Positions 48,889 through 62,373 are shown, counted from the stretch's first letter. The stretch is DNA of 64,000 bases from Laburnicola sp. R22_1 (GCA_014281115.1 JACONQ010000008.1:2976001-3040000), one strand, 5' to 3'. Numbers and translations are program-made. Notes: generated from the sequence alone by a model not told the origin.

Positions 48889-51800
48889 ATGGCTGGCTGG
48901 AGACCGCTGCCGCGGATCGCATTCGCAATATGCACCCACCCCTTCCAGCCCTCGTCGGCCGCCGACCTGCCGCTCGAGGTGGGCGACGAGCTGTACATCA
49001 TCGAGCAGGGCGGCCGCGACGGCGCCTGGTTCCGCGGCTATCTGGTCGCGCCGCCCTCGCTGCTGGCCGGCCTGACGAGCGTCAAGGGCCAGACGCTCGA
49101 GGCCCGCGTCTTCTCGGGCATCTTCCCGCGCTGCTGTGTCGAGGTGCGCGAGGTGCTCGGCGAGGGCAAGACGTCGCCCGACGCCAGCAGCCAGGCCGAG
49201 CCGCACGGCAACGGCACCGGCACCAGCACCAGCACAAACGGCGCCCTCACGCCCGCCGAAAGCACAGGTGCGCCCAACCCCAAGGACCCCAAGGACCCCA
49301 AGGCCACCAAGAGAGCCTCCTGCTCCGACAAGCTGCCGGCCCTGCCCACGCCGGCCACCCGCCCCCTCTCCCTCTCGCGCCGCCGCTCGTCGAGGAAGCG
49401 CGCCGGCAGCCACGCCTCCTCGCAGTGGACCGCCCGCTCCGACCACCTGCAGCAGCTGGCGCTGCCTCTCTCGCCCGTGTCCCCGACGTCGCACTCGCAC
49501 GACCCCAGCGCCCCGCGCCCGCCCGCGCCCGTGCCCATGCTCAAGATCGGCGACGAGACGCCCACCTCGGCCCAGGAGCCGCTGGTCGACGAGATCGCCT
49601 CCTGCCTGCGCGAATGGCACTCGACCAAGCTGCACGAGCTTCTCCTGGCCCGGAAATACAGCGCCTTGGACAAGACGTCGGGCCTCGTCCAGCGCCTGGA
49701 CACGGCGCGGCGGCAGCTGCTGCACAAGGTCTTGACGGCAAAGGAGCTAGACAGCGTGCGCGAAGCGACCGTGTGGGACCTCGTGGCGGGGAACAAGATG
49801 CTCTGCGGGGATGTCATAGTGCGCAGCCCGTCGCAGCGCGGCCGCATCGTAACCGGAGACGACTCGGCCATTGAAGTCACCACACTGCAGTCCATGATGA
49901 GCTTGCTGGACGGCCGGCCGATGCCGCACATCGACGAACACAATCTACACCACTTGTTCGTGAGCTTGAAGCAAGTCCTAGGCGGCGTGGTGCAGAGCGG
50001 TGCCCAGATAAGCATGCACCTGTGCCTAAAGACGCCCGGCTCCGCCCCAATGCCTCTTTCGGAAGCGTACTCGTACGACCTCACCGCCCGCGATGGAACG
50101 CCCGTGTCCTTGGAGGGCGAAAAGATCAGGTCGCTGTTTGTGGATCTGAGCTCAACTGACATAGGAGAAGGCGCAGGCTCCGGCTCGTGTCTTTATCTGG
50201 TCTTCAAACTGCTCACCAACGAGCCCATGCGCCTGGAACCTGCAGGAAAAGAGACCATGTCGCGAGAGGGCACGCCCAATGGATCCAATGCGATACAACC
50301 ACCCCAATCCGGAAGCGTCAAAGGCGCAAGGCGCAGTGCCATGTTTGGCTCGAGACGCAAGGAAACCAGCAACTCCAGCACCAGCTCTGTGAATGCACGT
50401 TCTACATCTATTGATACTAGTCGCAGTCGAAGCCGTGACGGGCGACCGGAATCTACACCCGTCACCAAGCCCAGGGCTAATTCGAACCAGAAGACGTTGA
50501 AGAGAGCTGTCGCTGCTGGTGTGTATCGTGTGGATCAACTTATACGGACCCAGTCGGACATCGACCAAAACATCACCTTGTGGTCTTTACCTCAACCCCA
50601 CGATGAAGTTTCCGACGAAGACGCTGGCTGGGACGACTTTCTGGGCGAGGTATACCCCAGTCGTAACGGAAGATACAAACAGCACTCTCAAAATAGTCGT
50701 ATTACTGTCCACATGAAGGCCTTCGCACACTCCGACGTGGAGACTTTGGTCGAGAAGACGCCAACCTTGCTTCACAACATCAAGCAAACACGCAAAATCG
50801 GCTTTTCTGGAGCTCCTACCAAGCCGCGGAGTGACATCTATGTTACCCTATGCGAGGCGTTTCTGCCGAAGAATGCCTTCCTTGCTCACCCTAAGACTGG
50901 AACCGTTCCCATGGCCCAAAATTCACGGATGGGCAACCTCCAATTGACCATCGAGGTTCGCAAGACTTCAGGCGAACGCATCGAAGGTTGCATCTATCCA
51001 TCGAGCAACAGCGTAGGACATACGGCGTGGCGAACTACAGCGGTGGAAAGAGGCGAAAAGTGGGATTTGACAGTACGGTTAGCCATCAAGCCGGAAGATG
51101 TGCCCGGATCACACATCGTGATGAGCATAGCCGATGCACCCGGTTTCCCTTTTGCCTTATGTTGGATGCCGCTTTGGAACCAGGATGCATTCGCGCGAGA
51201 TGGAGATCACGCCCTGTCACTGTACCGTTACGACGAATACACCTCGAGCATGATTGCTGGAAAAGGCGCCTACCTCGGCCTTCCATGGAGTGCGAGGAAG
51301 AAAGACGAGCAAGTCATGGGCCCTCTGGCATCACTACATCTGAGGACTTTTCTTTGCAGTACAAAGTATTCGCAAGACCCGAATCTTTTGGGTCTCCTCA
51401 AATGGCGGGACCAAGCTGGTGGGGATCTTGTCGGCCTGCTGCGGCGGTTTCCGTTTGTTCCGGAGATAGAAATCGTCAAGCTTCTGAGCGAAGTGTTTGA
51501 AGCTCTGTTCGAGATACTAGTCGAATACGCCGGCAGTGACGAGTATGAAGACCTAGTGTTCAACGCGCTTGTTATTATACTAGGTATCGTACATGATCGG
51601 CGTTTCAACCTAGCCCCTCTCGTCGATCAGTATACCGAAACCAAATTCAACTATCCATTCGCAACGGCGTGCTTGGTGCGCAGCTACACCCGGCTATTAA
51701 CGAGTCCCTCGGACCCGGAATCCTCACGGCGACTGCGCGCAACATTCAAGGTGGGAAGGCACATTCTCAAATTCATCATGAACGCACGGCAACAACAGAA

Positions 51801-54800
51801 AGAAAAGGAAGCTGGAATCGGAATCACCAGTCGGCAGCCGACATTTGCGAAAGACATACACGGCATCTTCAAATCACTGGAGCTTCTCATGAGCAACCCT
51901 TCGGCGATCCTGATCGGCACGAAAACCATCTTGGTCCAGAATTTTCATCTGTGGCTACCGGAACTGGCAAGCTCCATGCCACCCATGGACATTCTTAAGC
52001 TTACATCGAATTTTATCGATTCGTGTGCTACAGCATCTGGTAAGCTGGTGCTATACAAGTTGTTGCTAATCCATCACATCGCTGGACTGGAAATCTTCAA
52101 AACAACCGACACCAGGAAGGCTCTGCTAGCCAATGTCGCCAAATGGCTTGCACCGCACTGGGGCAAAGTCGAGCAAGTCACAGACCAGTGGAAGGATCAA
52201 GTCCGACTCTGTTGCTCGGTCGTCGCATCTCTGGTAGAAGAGCTTGGACAGGAAGCCTGCGAATACCTTCCAAAGTTAGTGGATTCTTATCGTGCCATCC
52301 AAGCCACCCCGCGTCACACCAAGAAGACATTGTCTCTACTCTTCCCCACGTCCTATCCATTCCCAACTCGTCCCACCACGACCGAGGCAACGTTCGATGA
52401 AGCTCTCGTTGAGATTTCGGCCGTACTTGCAGCCTTGTCAAGCCTGCCTATCAACATTCATCTTGACTGGCAAAAGGATGACGTCGCTAATTTCTTATTC
52501 TCCACTTTGCAAGTATACATATCGATCTTGGATTGCGAGGCTTTCCCAAGCTCCTGGTTGAGCGTCCACATCTTCCACCACAAGGCTACCATGCGAGCAC
52601 TCGAAAAGGTATCCGGTGTGTTGATGGACTCGTTCCTGCCGCATCCTGATGAAGCGGAACTATTCAACACCGATCTCTGGCGAGCATTCTTCGACGCTCT
52701 CTTGAAGCTGGTCGGTAGCGACGCATTAGCGTTGGAAACATTTCCCGAGCAAAAACGCCGAGCGGTATGGAAGATTGCGGGAGATGTTCGGGAATCTGGT
52801 GCGGATCTGCTCCAGCGCAGTTGGGAGGCCATTGGGTGGGAAACCAGCGCCGACGATAAGAAACAATACGGCTTGGAGAAAATGGGCGGCTTCCAAGTGC
52901 AATATGTTCCTGGTCTGGTGGCACCGGTAGTCGAGTTGTGCCTTAGTGTACACGAAGGTCTACGCAGTGTTGCAATTGAGGTCCTCCAGACAATGATCGT
53001 CAGTGAATGGACATTGAGCGAGGATCTGTCATTGATACAGGCTGAGATGATCGATTGTCTTGACCGGCTTTTTAAGTCCAGACCTCTTACTGAAGTCGTG
53101 CTCCAGAAACACTTCATCCAGGAACTTGTCGACCTTTTCGAACCTCTCTCGCAAGACCCGAACGAACAAATATTCACCGCCGTCAAGAACTTGATCACAA
53201 CAATCGACGAACTCCTGGACCTCTTGGTAGCTGTTCACAGCACAGAAGCAGCCGGTGAAGCTTTCCACATCATGGATACGCTCCATTTGATGGAATTTCT
53301 CAAAGACATGCAGAAGGAAGACATGTATATTCGCTACGTTCATCAATTGGTACGCATTCAGGTGGAAGCGCAAAATTTCACCCAAGCGGGCCTCGCATTG
53401 CGACTACACGCTGAGCTTTACGAGTGGGATCCTGCGACGATCGTCGGTCCACTGTTCGATCCGGACTTTCCTCCTCAAACTTCATTTGAACGAAAGGAGC
53501 AGCTGTACTTCGAGATGATTGATCACTACGAGAACGGTCAATCATGGGACAACGCCCTCGGCTCATACATGGAGCTAGCAACTCAGTATGAGCACAATGT
53601 ATTCGACTTCGCAAAACTAGCCAGGACACAGCACGCCATGGCGAAGATTTACGAAAGCATAGCCAAAGGGGACCGACCGAATGCGCGCTATTTCCGTGTG
53701 GTGTATACAGGCTTGGGCTTCCCCGTGGGCCTGAGAGACAAGCACTTCATCTTTGAAGGATCGCCAAACGACCGCTTAGCCACATTCACCGACTGCATGC
53801 AGCAGCAACATCCAGCTGCGCAGATCCTCACCGCTGGGATGGAACAAGATGTCGAGGGTCAATACCTGCAGATCTTCCCCGTCAGCGCGCAGAAGGACTT
53901 GGCGCATCCCATCTACCAACGTGCCCGAGTTGCTCAATCGATTCGGGATTACTACCTTCTCTCGAGACCATCGCATTTCACTACCGCATCCCGACGCACA
54001 GCTAGCGAAAGCCTATCGAAGGAAGTTGCAGTCGAGAAGACGGTGTACACTACCGCTGAGAGCTTCCCTACCATCCTGCGCAGAAGCGAAATCGTTGCCG
54101 TCGGCACCGTCACGTTGACGCCCCTCCAGACAGCCATCGAACGGACCACCCGAAAGACTATGGAGCTGCATTCTTTGGAGATGAAGGTTGCGGCCGGCGA
54201 AGAAACACTTTTCACCACCCTCACACAGGAACTCATGTTTGCGGTTGATACGACGCAGGAGACGAGTGTTGCGAACTACCATGAGCTGCTACCGAAGTCG
54301 CGGCGTGCTTCGATGGCCTCCGGTGAGGAGGCCGAGACGCCTCCAGAACCGAACCTGTTAGAGAATGCGCTCAAGGTTGCGCTAATCGATTATGCTTTGG
54401 TCATTCGGCGGTGTCTGGCATTGTTCACGAGGCCTGCTCAACAAGCAACGAAGACAGACCTTAGCCAGCGTAGGTCTACGACGATTCTGTAGATAGATTA
54501 CTTGCTAACATTTGTGTAGGCCTTGAACGAGCCTTTAGAGACGAGGTGGCAAACCTGGTGCCGGTCCCAGTGGCGCAGCCCGTACGGTCCCCTGATGGGT
54601 CCTGGCTGGCAACGGCAGCCTCGCCATTGCGTGTGGCAAGCCCAACGTCAAATCCTAAATCGCAAGTGAACGGTACGAGAGTGACCTCACCAGTACCCGA
54701 AACGAGACCAGCACGAGAAGACAAGAAGCGAATGAGCCTGTCCTTCTTTGGAATAGGTGCACCTATGGACGAGGGGACCTGGGAGAAATCAGAGAAAGAG

Positions 54801-55169
54801 CAGAAGCACGAGAAGTCACAAACGGATGACACGCTTGATACTGCGTCGACCACTGCGTCCAGTCGCAGCAAAGACACTTCAAAAAATCGTTTGAGCTTGA
54901 GTTTCATGACACCACAATCGCCTGTTCCTGAGGCGCTACCCGTTTTCCCAAGCCAGTCGTCAAGCCAGCACAGCCTAGGCAAGATTACAAGCCGCGATCA
55001 GAGCATCGACGGGAGGCCGCCGACGAGTAAAAGCATCAAGAGCGAGAAGTCGGAACATGCAAGAAGGAGTAGCAGTGTAAAAAAGCGGTTGAGCAACTTT
55101 TATATTGGGAAAAAGAGTAGCAAGGCGAGCGTCCGAGGACGCGTTGATGATACCCTGGAGGAGGAGTAA
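48889..55169 (+). CDS. DOCK-family guanine nucleotide exchange factor (Dck1-like)
   Basis: Proposed structure: join(48889..54469, 54520..55169), 2076 aa. The N-terminal SH3 domain (about 8-75) has LEVGDELYIIEQ, GAWFRGYL and GIFPRCCV. A Ser/Pro-rich linker follows, then the DHR-1 (C2-like lipid-binding) domain around residues 600-790, with RSDIYVTLCEAFLP. A long helical-repeat region leads to the DHR-2 catalytic domain, about 1480-1850 (AGLALRLHAELYEWD, FERKEQLYFEMIDHYENGQSWDNAL, YFRVVYTGLGFP, KDLAHPIYQRARVAQSIRDYY). The C-terminal 200 residues are disordered, Ser/Lys-rich. In yeast, Dck1 with Lmo1 activates Rho5; a Rac/Rho5-type target is likely here. The inner ATG was chosen because the SH3 domain begins right after it. 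The stop seen in the long first exon lies inside the 50-bp intron (GTAGGT, branch TGCTAAC, TGTAG), so the tail belongs to the gene. Confidence 0.93.
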
Positions 55170-55836
55170 GGCCGCGTACTTTGGGTTTCCCGCCCATCAC
55201 ATATTTCTTCCCAACCGACGCTTCCTTAATGCTTGGACACACTGTATCATATGCAGGGGTAGTCGGTACGTTTTCTTTTCCTCTTCTCGGCGCCGCGTCT
55301 GCACCATGCGTGCGCCATCGCATTTTCTTGTTTCTTATACGGAGATTTATGAGGTTGGGCGGATCGTTTATTGGTTGGATGGGTCTTGTTGGGTGAACTT
55401 TGTCAACGTGGGATGGATGGGTTTGATCTGTTGCGATTTGAGCGTGGAGTGGGGTTGTTTTGGATGGAAGGATGGATGGATGCTGCACGCTCCTTTTGGT
55501 GCTTTTATATGCGTGTTAGGTGGTTGAGGACCTTGAGGTTCGCCTCGAATGTAGTATACCCTGGCTCCGAAAGTTAATGGTTTCGAATCTGGCGGATGGT
55601 TGGCAATTTAATAATGGTATGACTTGTAGTGTCTTGAACAAGAGCTGCCGTGGTGAATGTTGCGTGTCCAGGTGAGGTGCAGGTGCCCAGGTGCCCAGGT
55701 GCCAAGTCTATCACGTGAAGCTTATCGATTACCAGCGGGGCGAGGCGAGGCGGTCTGCGCTGGCAAAATTGTTGTGCGCGAACTTTTCTGCTGGACGACC
55801 GTGTCGGCTGCACCAACTCGCGCCGTACTACCCATC
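55170..55836. promoter_or_regulatory. Intergenic region and rrp12 promoter
   Basis: A GGATGGATGG-type short repeat lies near 55465-55480. Close to rrp12, three direct AGGTGCC(C/A) octamers lie at 55681-55704, followed by CACGTG at 55712-55717, 120 bp before the start codon. CACGTG is also present in the divergent promoter of the other ribosome-biogenesis gene in this window. No gene seen. Confidence 0.5.
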
Positions 55837-58800
55837 ATGTCGCTTGAAGAGAGACTGAGCAAGGTGCGGGACTCGCCGAAGCTCCAAAATCAGCAACAGG
55901 CAGGCAATTTCTTCAACACGTTCTTGTGGAAGGCTAACATGTGCAGAATGCCGTGGTGCTCTCCGCCATCGAAGAGACGCTGAAGCAGCAGAACTCGGAA
56001 TTCACACCAACCGCCTATTTCGCCGCGCTTCTTGCGCTCCTCGGACGCCAGGTCACGAACGAAGGCATCGCGAACAAAGAGACGGCGACGTCGGTCATCT
56101 ATCTACTCGACCTTGTTACACCCCACGTCCCGGCGCCGCTGCTACGCTCAAAATTCTCAGGCATTCTGCCGAGTCTTGCGCCCGCGCTCACGCACCACGA
56201 TGCCGAAGCGCCGCTCCTCCGATCGTCGATAGGCTGTCTGGAATCGCTGTTGGTGGTGCAAGATGCGCGGGCCTGGGAGCTACCGCAGACGCAGGTTGGG
56301 CCGCGGGCTGCTGTTGCGGGGCTGTTGCAAATAGCTGTGGATCACAGGCCAAAAGTGCGGAAGAGGGCGCAGGATGCGCTTGCAAAGGTGCTGAACAATG
56401 CGCCGCCGAGTCCGTCGCTGGATCATCCGGCTGCCGACATGTGCGCGGAGACGGCGCTGAAGATGCTGAAGGATATTGCTCAGGCGGCGGCCAAGTCTCA
56501 GAACCAGAAGAGGCGCCAAGGAGAGCAGACCAAGGAGCCGGATCTGATGCATGCGCTGCAGCTCATCAAGGCGATTGCGAATGCGTCTGGTGGCTGGCCG
56601 AGCAGGAAAATCGATGTTTTGTGCGAGCTGTTGCTCAACATCTCGAAGTCTAGCAGCGAGTATCTCACAATGGCCGCTTTTGAGATCTTCGACGTCATTT
56701 TCGCGGGCATGACGGATGAGGTCTCTTCGGCGAAGCTTCCGCGCCTTTTAGACGTCATCGCGGAATTGCAGCCTGCAAAGACGGACACGCAGTTGCTTCC
56801 TCCTTGGATAGCCATCCTATCGCGAGGATACGAGGTATCGGCGCAAATCGAACCCGAGGACACTTTTGCGAAACTGCCCGAGCTGTTTAACATGGTGGCC
56901 GCTTTCCTCCAGTCACCTTCACATAGCATTCGCGTTTCTGCTTCTGAGTGTTTGATTTCTTTCTTTGTTAACATTATACCCGACAGCGTTATTGTGGAGC
57001 CCTCGATCTACGATGAGAAGACTCTAGAGAAAATTGCGAAGTCAGCTCAGGATTTATTGAGCGTCAAATATCAGGCTGCTTGGATGGAAGTTTTTAGCAT
57101 GCTCTGCGCTATGTTCGAAGCGTTGCGTTGGCGCTCGGACCCGATTCTCAAGCCGGTGTTGAAGACGGTCGGTGAGCTGAGAAGCCACGACTCTTTTGCC
57201 GGGAAGAAAGAGGCGGATGCGGCCATATCGAAAGCCATCAGCGCAATGGGACCGGATGTCGTGCTGGAAGTGCTACCTTTGAACCTACCGAGACCACCGC
57301 CAGGTCAAACGGGCAGGGTCTGGATGCTACCACTTCTTCGAGATTCGGTTCACAACACGAGATTGGCACATTTCAAGCAGGTGATGGTGCCACTTAGCGA
57401 GGTGCTCTTTGAAAAAGTCATGGCGCACGGTGACCGGGAGAAGACGATGGAGATCAAGGTCTTCGAGACGGTCGTTCAACAGCTTTGGTCGATATTGCCT
57501 GGCTACTGCGATCTGCCCCTTGACCTTATCGAAGCTTTCAATCAGGCCTTCGCTGAGTTGCTGGCAAATCTACTATACAGCCAGGCAGATCTTCGCACGG
57601 ACATCTGTAGAGCATTGCAGAACCTTGTCGACGGCAACAAGGCTATCGTGGACCTGGAAGGCGAGGACGACCTATTTGCGCAAGCACGAATCTCGAAGGC
57701 ACAAGCCAAGCAAAATCTGGAACATCTGGCTAGCTTTGCAAGCAACATGCTTGCGGTGCTGTTCAATGTTTACAGCCAGACCCTGCCGCAGTATAGAGGC
57801 ACTATTCTGAGGACAATCAATGCTTTTTTGAGCATTGTTCCCGAGAAGGTCAGTTAATCATCTTTCATGTCGTATTCTCTATCATTGACGATTATATAGG
57901 AGCTCATGGAGACGTTCGAGCGGGTCGCAACTAGCCTGGAGGCAGCGTTGCCAAAGACTGGCTCGCAGACGCAAGCAGACAAACAAAAGCAAGACAGGAA
58001 GCAGAACAACATGCCTCCCATGAGCCACACCCTCATGGATCTCATCATCACCATCGCGCCGTATCTCCCGCGCGACAGCTACACTTCTCTCTTCAAGATG
58101 GCTTCTATTATGCTCAACAAAAAGGAAGATCCGCAGCTGCAGAAGAAGGCGTACAAGCTTATTCCGAGGCTGGGCGAGTCAGAGACCGGCAGGGGCGCGT
58201 TGAGAGAGCGGACTGGAGAACTCCAGCAACTGCTGCTACAAAGCACAGAACAAGCTTCTAGCCCTGCACGCAGAGATCGTCTACTGGCTCTTTCTCAAAT
58301 CTTGGAGTACCTGCCTCAGACTGACCTTCACTTCATCCCCTCTGTCCTGTCTGAGGTTGTTATATCCGCCAAGGAAGTGAACGAAAAAGCACGAGAAGCG
58401 GCCTACGCGCTGCTCGTGGCGATGGGCGAGAAGATGGCCTTGGGCGGAACCGTGTTGCAGCACAAGGTGCCGAATATGCCTGCCGATGCGCCCTCGGTGG
58501 AAGCCTCTCTCGAAGAGTACTTCACCATGGTCTCGGCCGGTCTCGCCGCGACGACGCCGCACATGATTTCCGCCTCTATCACGGCCGTCACTCGGATCAT
58601 GTTCGAGTTCCACACCCGGGTATCGAAGGAGACGATACAAAACCTGCTCGACATCATGGACATGTTTCTGCAAAACCCCAACCGCGAAATCGTACAAAGC
58701 GTCCTTGGCTTCGTCAAAGTCGAGGTCATCTCCTTGCCCGAAGCCCTGGTCAAGCCGCGCCTCCCTGCGTTGCTGTCGAACCTGTTGGTCTGGAGCCACG

Positions 58801-59750
58801 AGCACAAGGCCCACTTCAAGGCAAAGGTCAAGCATATTGTCGAGCGCATGATGCGCAAGTTTGGCGTCGACGCTGTCGAACAGGCCTGTCCGGCGGAAGA
58901 CCGCAAGCTCGTCACTAACATCCGGAAGACGCGCGAGCACCGCAAGAAGAAGAAGCAGCAGCAGCAGGGAACTGACGATGTGGTGGACGAGGCAGAGGCA
59001 GAGCGGAAGCCAAAAGGAAGGTTCGAGAGCGAGTACGACCAGGCTGTGTACGGCAGCGAGAGCGAAACCGACGCCGAGGCTGACTCGGAAGACGAATTCA
59101 TCAGGAATCAGAGCAAGGAACGTAGCCGAGGCAAAGCGAAGCCCGGACAGACGACGTACATTGTCGAAGACGAAGACGAGCCGCTCGACTTACTCTCCAA
59201 ACGCGCGCTGGGGAATATTTCCTCCACCAGGCCGCTGCGGAGGAGAGAGGTCCCTCTGAAAAAGACGACGGCGCGCACGAATGAAGAGGGGAAACTTGTT
59301 TTTGGCGCTGAGGACGAGAGGAGTGAAGGAGCTGCCGTCGTGCGCAGCAAGAAGGGGGTAAAGAAGCGCGCCGCGGTTGACGAGGACGTCCTCATGGATG
59401 TGGATGTCGACGATAACGCCGTCTCGCTTGAGGGGGGGATTAATGCTTATGTTGAGGCTATAAGGGGTCGTGATGCGGCACAAAGGGGCCAGAAGGGGAG
59501 GCTGAAGTTTAGTAATAAGAAGAGGGGGGGGGATGAGATGGATGTTGATGGTGATAGTGGGGATGAGGAGGTGGAGGTGAGGAGGAAGAAGGAGGGGTGG
59601 GGTGGGGGTGGGGTAAGAGGTGGGAGGAGGGGGTTAGGTGTGGTGAAGGGGAGGGGTGGTGCGGATGGGAGGGGGAGAGTGGAAAAGGGGAGGAGTCCGA
59701 GGGGGAAGGGAGGATATATGGGGAGGGGGAGGTGGTTAGGTGCGAAATAG
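55837..59750 (+). CDS. rrp12: Ribosomal RNA-processing protein Rrp12 (NUC173 domain)
   Basis: Proposed structure: join(55837..55899, 55947..57848, 57900..59750), 1271 aa, normal for the family. The N-terminus MSLEERLSKVRDSPKLQNQQQ joins NAVVLSAIEETLKQQNSEFTPTAYFAALLALL, the conserved Rrp12 start. HEAT-like helices cover most of the protein, including the NUC173 region. The tail is acidic, Lys-rich, then Gly/Arg-rich (GRGGADGRGRVEKGRSPRGKGG). Rrp12 is a karyopherin-like factor for export and maturation of both pre-ribosomal subunits. Intron 1 (47 bp) has to start with GC (CAG|GCAGGC) to keep the conserved frame; it has a strong branch site GGCTAAC and ends TGCAG. Intron 2 is GTCAGT...TATAG. 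Confidence 0.93.
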
Positions 59751-59993
59751 AGATGCGTTTTGGTTGCTGTGGTGTAGTGCGTGGGGTGTTTGGTAGGACT
59801 AGGACCAGGAATGGCGCCCTGGCGTATTTGCGACTAAATGAGAATTTTACGAATGAATAGACACTTGGTATACCTTGATTGCAATTAGGGTTTTTCTATT
59901 TGAAAGTTATGGGAAACCTAGGATTTTTATCCCTTTGTTGTTGTTTTTTTTTTAATATGTCTTCTTGTCTTTTCTTTTTAGCGTACCTACCTA

Positions 59994-62121
59994 CTGTGAC
60001 TAATCACTCAACGCCCGGGCCCACTCAACGCCCGTTTTTGCCGACAGAACTATCAACGCTCTACAACCTGTAGAGCGTCAAATATATAGTAAAATCACTA
60101 GATTTTTTACAGGCGCACTCCTAGGAGCATATAAAACTAATACGCAACAATAAATTACTTGCGATAACGCTGTGGGAGCTGTACTGTACGGGTGCGCGTA
60201 GCTCTAGGGGGTGAGGACACCCTCTCTTCAGTAGACTCCTAATCAACAACAATAGTCTCAGATCTCTTAGGAGCTCGTTTTTTTGGTGTACGAGGTTTAA
60301 CGCCCTGTCAGTTACCCCCCTCAGATAATTGTATATCACCTTTGAGTTGCTTTTCAAGCTGCTTTTGGAGCTGCTTTTTAGCTCGCTCAAGAGCCTTAGC
60401 CTCCTTTGCTTGCGCCCTCAGTTCTTGCGTCGCTAACCTCTTGCGCGCTCTCTCCTCTTTAAGAGCTTGTTTCTCCTGCTTTTTAACAAGCTTCTGATGT
60501 TGTGACTCTAAGAGTTGTTGTTGTTGAAGCTTTTTATTAGCCTCTATTTCCTCCTGCCTCTTGCGGGCCCTCTAAACTTTGGCAGGTGAGTAAAAGACAG
60601 CACTACCATGCCAACCCTCAGGTTTATTAAGTAGGAGAGGCTTGCCACGTTGGCGGCGCCTCTTCTTATTAAAAAAAGCTTCCTCAAGCTTGTTGTATTG
60701 GTGTTGAAGGATCTGGTATTTGACCTTAAGCTGGTGATAACTTTGCGATAGCTGTTTGCGCTCTTTGGCGTGGTCCTCCGCAACAACCTCCTTTAGTATT
60801 TGCCGTACTTTACGCCAATCAGAATTAGAGAGGTTTAACGAGCTACTACGACTTGATCCAGGGCTCTCTTGCTCTGCGACAAACTTTTTAAGTATAGCGT
60901 CTGGGTTATAAGGCGACAACCCAGTACACTTAAAAGCTTTAAGTATTGTTAATTCTTAAAAGGCTTTCTGCCAGAAGGCGTTAAAAAGTCGATAAAAGTC
61001 GCGTTTAGTGATTGCTGAGAGGCCCTGGCAATTGTACATAAACTCGGAGAGCTCTGTACTATACGCAGTGCTTAGAGGCTTGAACATCGCCACATCAAGT
61101 GGTTGTAGAGTGTGGGTAGCGTGTGGCGGAAAGGTTGTGAGGAGTATTTTATTGTTATCACAATACGTGATAAATTGCATGCTGACGTGAGAGTTGTGGC
61201 CATCCAGGATAAGTAGTCAGTAGGCTGTACGAGCTTTCTCCTTGGTCTCGCGATCAAATACTTGTTTAAGCCACGCCAAACCAACCTCATTGTTGGTCCA
61301 CCCACTTGGTGAGCTCGTAAAAAAGGCCTTGTGGAGTTTTGGATCAAAATCTTGAAGCCATGAGTCTTGTATATTGCCTGTAGTAGCCTGATAAATCAAG
61401 GCTGGCGTCAACGAGGTGCTGTCGGCGCAAATACAGGCAATTGTTGTTATCCACTCTCTATTGCCGTCCTGGAGCATTTGCTTATAAGGGCCCTCCTTAT
61501 ATATTTGCCGTGAGAACACTCTTTTTATCTTGCTGAGGATTCCAATCAAGAACCCCTTTTCATCTATATTGTATATATGGCGACTGTCGATACCGTACTA
61601 GGTCATTTTCTCGCCTAAAAGCTTCAAGTATAAGGCGTATTTGGTAGCAGAATCGGCGCGGTGGCGACAGGCGTCGATACCAGTAGTCCATCGCGATATA
61701 AGCTCAATATCATGCCGGGCAATGTAGCGAGAAACCCAGTTTCTTCCTGGCTCTTTTCCAGCGATCTCTGTCGCGAAATTTCGAATCATTTGCCTTGTAG
61801 GGGGCAACCCTCTCTTACAGAGCTTATATATGTAGTTTGTAAGCTCTTTTTCTTGTGTAGTGTTGAGAAGTTTCTTCTCCGTATTCTCTAGGCGCGAGCG
61901 CTGGCGACCCTGCGCGCGCCTTGATAAAGTTGACCGATTAACACCGTACAATTCGGCAATTCTGGTGTAATTACGCTTTTCGCCTGATGGTAAGCTTTCG
62001 ATTGCAGCAAGCGCAGCCTCCATATTGTTAAAATTGGCTGAGATATGAATTTTGGCAATTGTGGTGGCTTTTCTGATTTTCGGGCGTTGAGTGGGCCTGG
62101 GCGTTGAGTGATTAGTCATAG
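59994..62121 (-). mobile_element. Fot1/pogo-type DNA transposon, copy B, lightly mutated
   Basis: The 2128-bp element has TA on both sides (59992-59993 and 62122-62123). The inverted ends CTGTGACTAATCACTCAACG (left) and CTATGACTAATCACTCAACG (right, reverse complement) each continue into a second CCACTCAACGCCCG. The two direct CACTCAACGCCCG words per end probably are transposase binding sites. The insertion is in the rrp12 3' flank, 243 bp past its stop. It is much less decayed than the other transposons in the window. Confidence 0.92.
60155..62023 (-). pseudogene. Fot1-like transposase with six premature stops (copy B)
   Basis: One frame runs without a frameshift from the ATG at 62023 (or an upstream ATG at 62119) to TAA at 60155. 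It is about 622 codons from the inner ATG. In order: psq-type HTH (YTRIAELYGVNRSTLSRRA), CENP-B-type HTH (GLPPTRQMIRNFATEIAGKEPGRNWVSRYIARH), and a DDE core with all three Asp present (YNIDEKGF, LLILDGHNSH, HTLQPLDVAMF). A long Gln/Lys/Glu coiled-coil tail ends in a basic LPQRYRK terminus. Premature stops follow KMT (61598), ARTAY (61217), WQKAF (60956), SPAKV (60572) and two more near 60310 and 60240. All are changes expected from C-to-T on the coding strand or its complement. This is recent, light RIP rather than old decay. Confidence 0.92.
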
Positions 62122-62350
62122 TACCTGGATTTTGTGATTGCTTCTTTTCTATATGTATACTACGCCACGCGAAAGCACCTAATTCTATCCTATCCTATCC
62201 TATGCTAGGCTATATTCCACTCCTTATTTTCTTCTGCTAGCTACGAATTGAAGACGGCGGTAAATAATAGGACGATGAGCACCTACCTGCTAGGCAGGTG
62301 CCTAAGAGAACCTTCTAATAAATAGGTAGGAATAGATTAGGGTGCTGGTT

Positions 62351-62373
62351 GCTTGCTTGCTTGCTTGCTTGCT
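62351..62373. repeat. (GCTT)n microsatellite
   Basis: Nearly six GCTT units, preceded by a (CCTAT)n-like run at about 62195-62213. The stretch between the Fot1 element and the small MITE has no gene. Confidence 0.9.

Noticed and set aside
48727..50162. 332-aa and 374-aa minus frames and a 314-aa plus frame at the DOCK 5' end
   Set aside because: They are shadows of the GC-rich start of the DOCK coding sequence, which has an identifiable SH3 domain.
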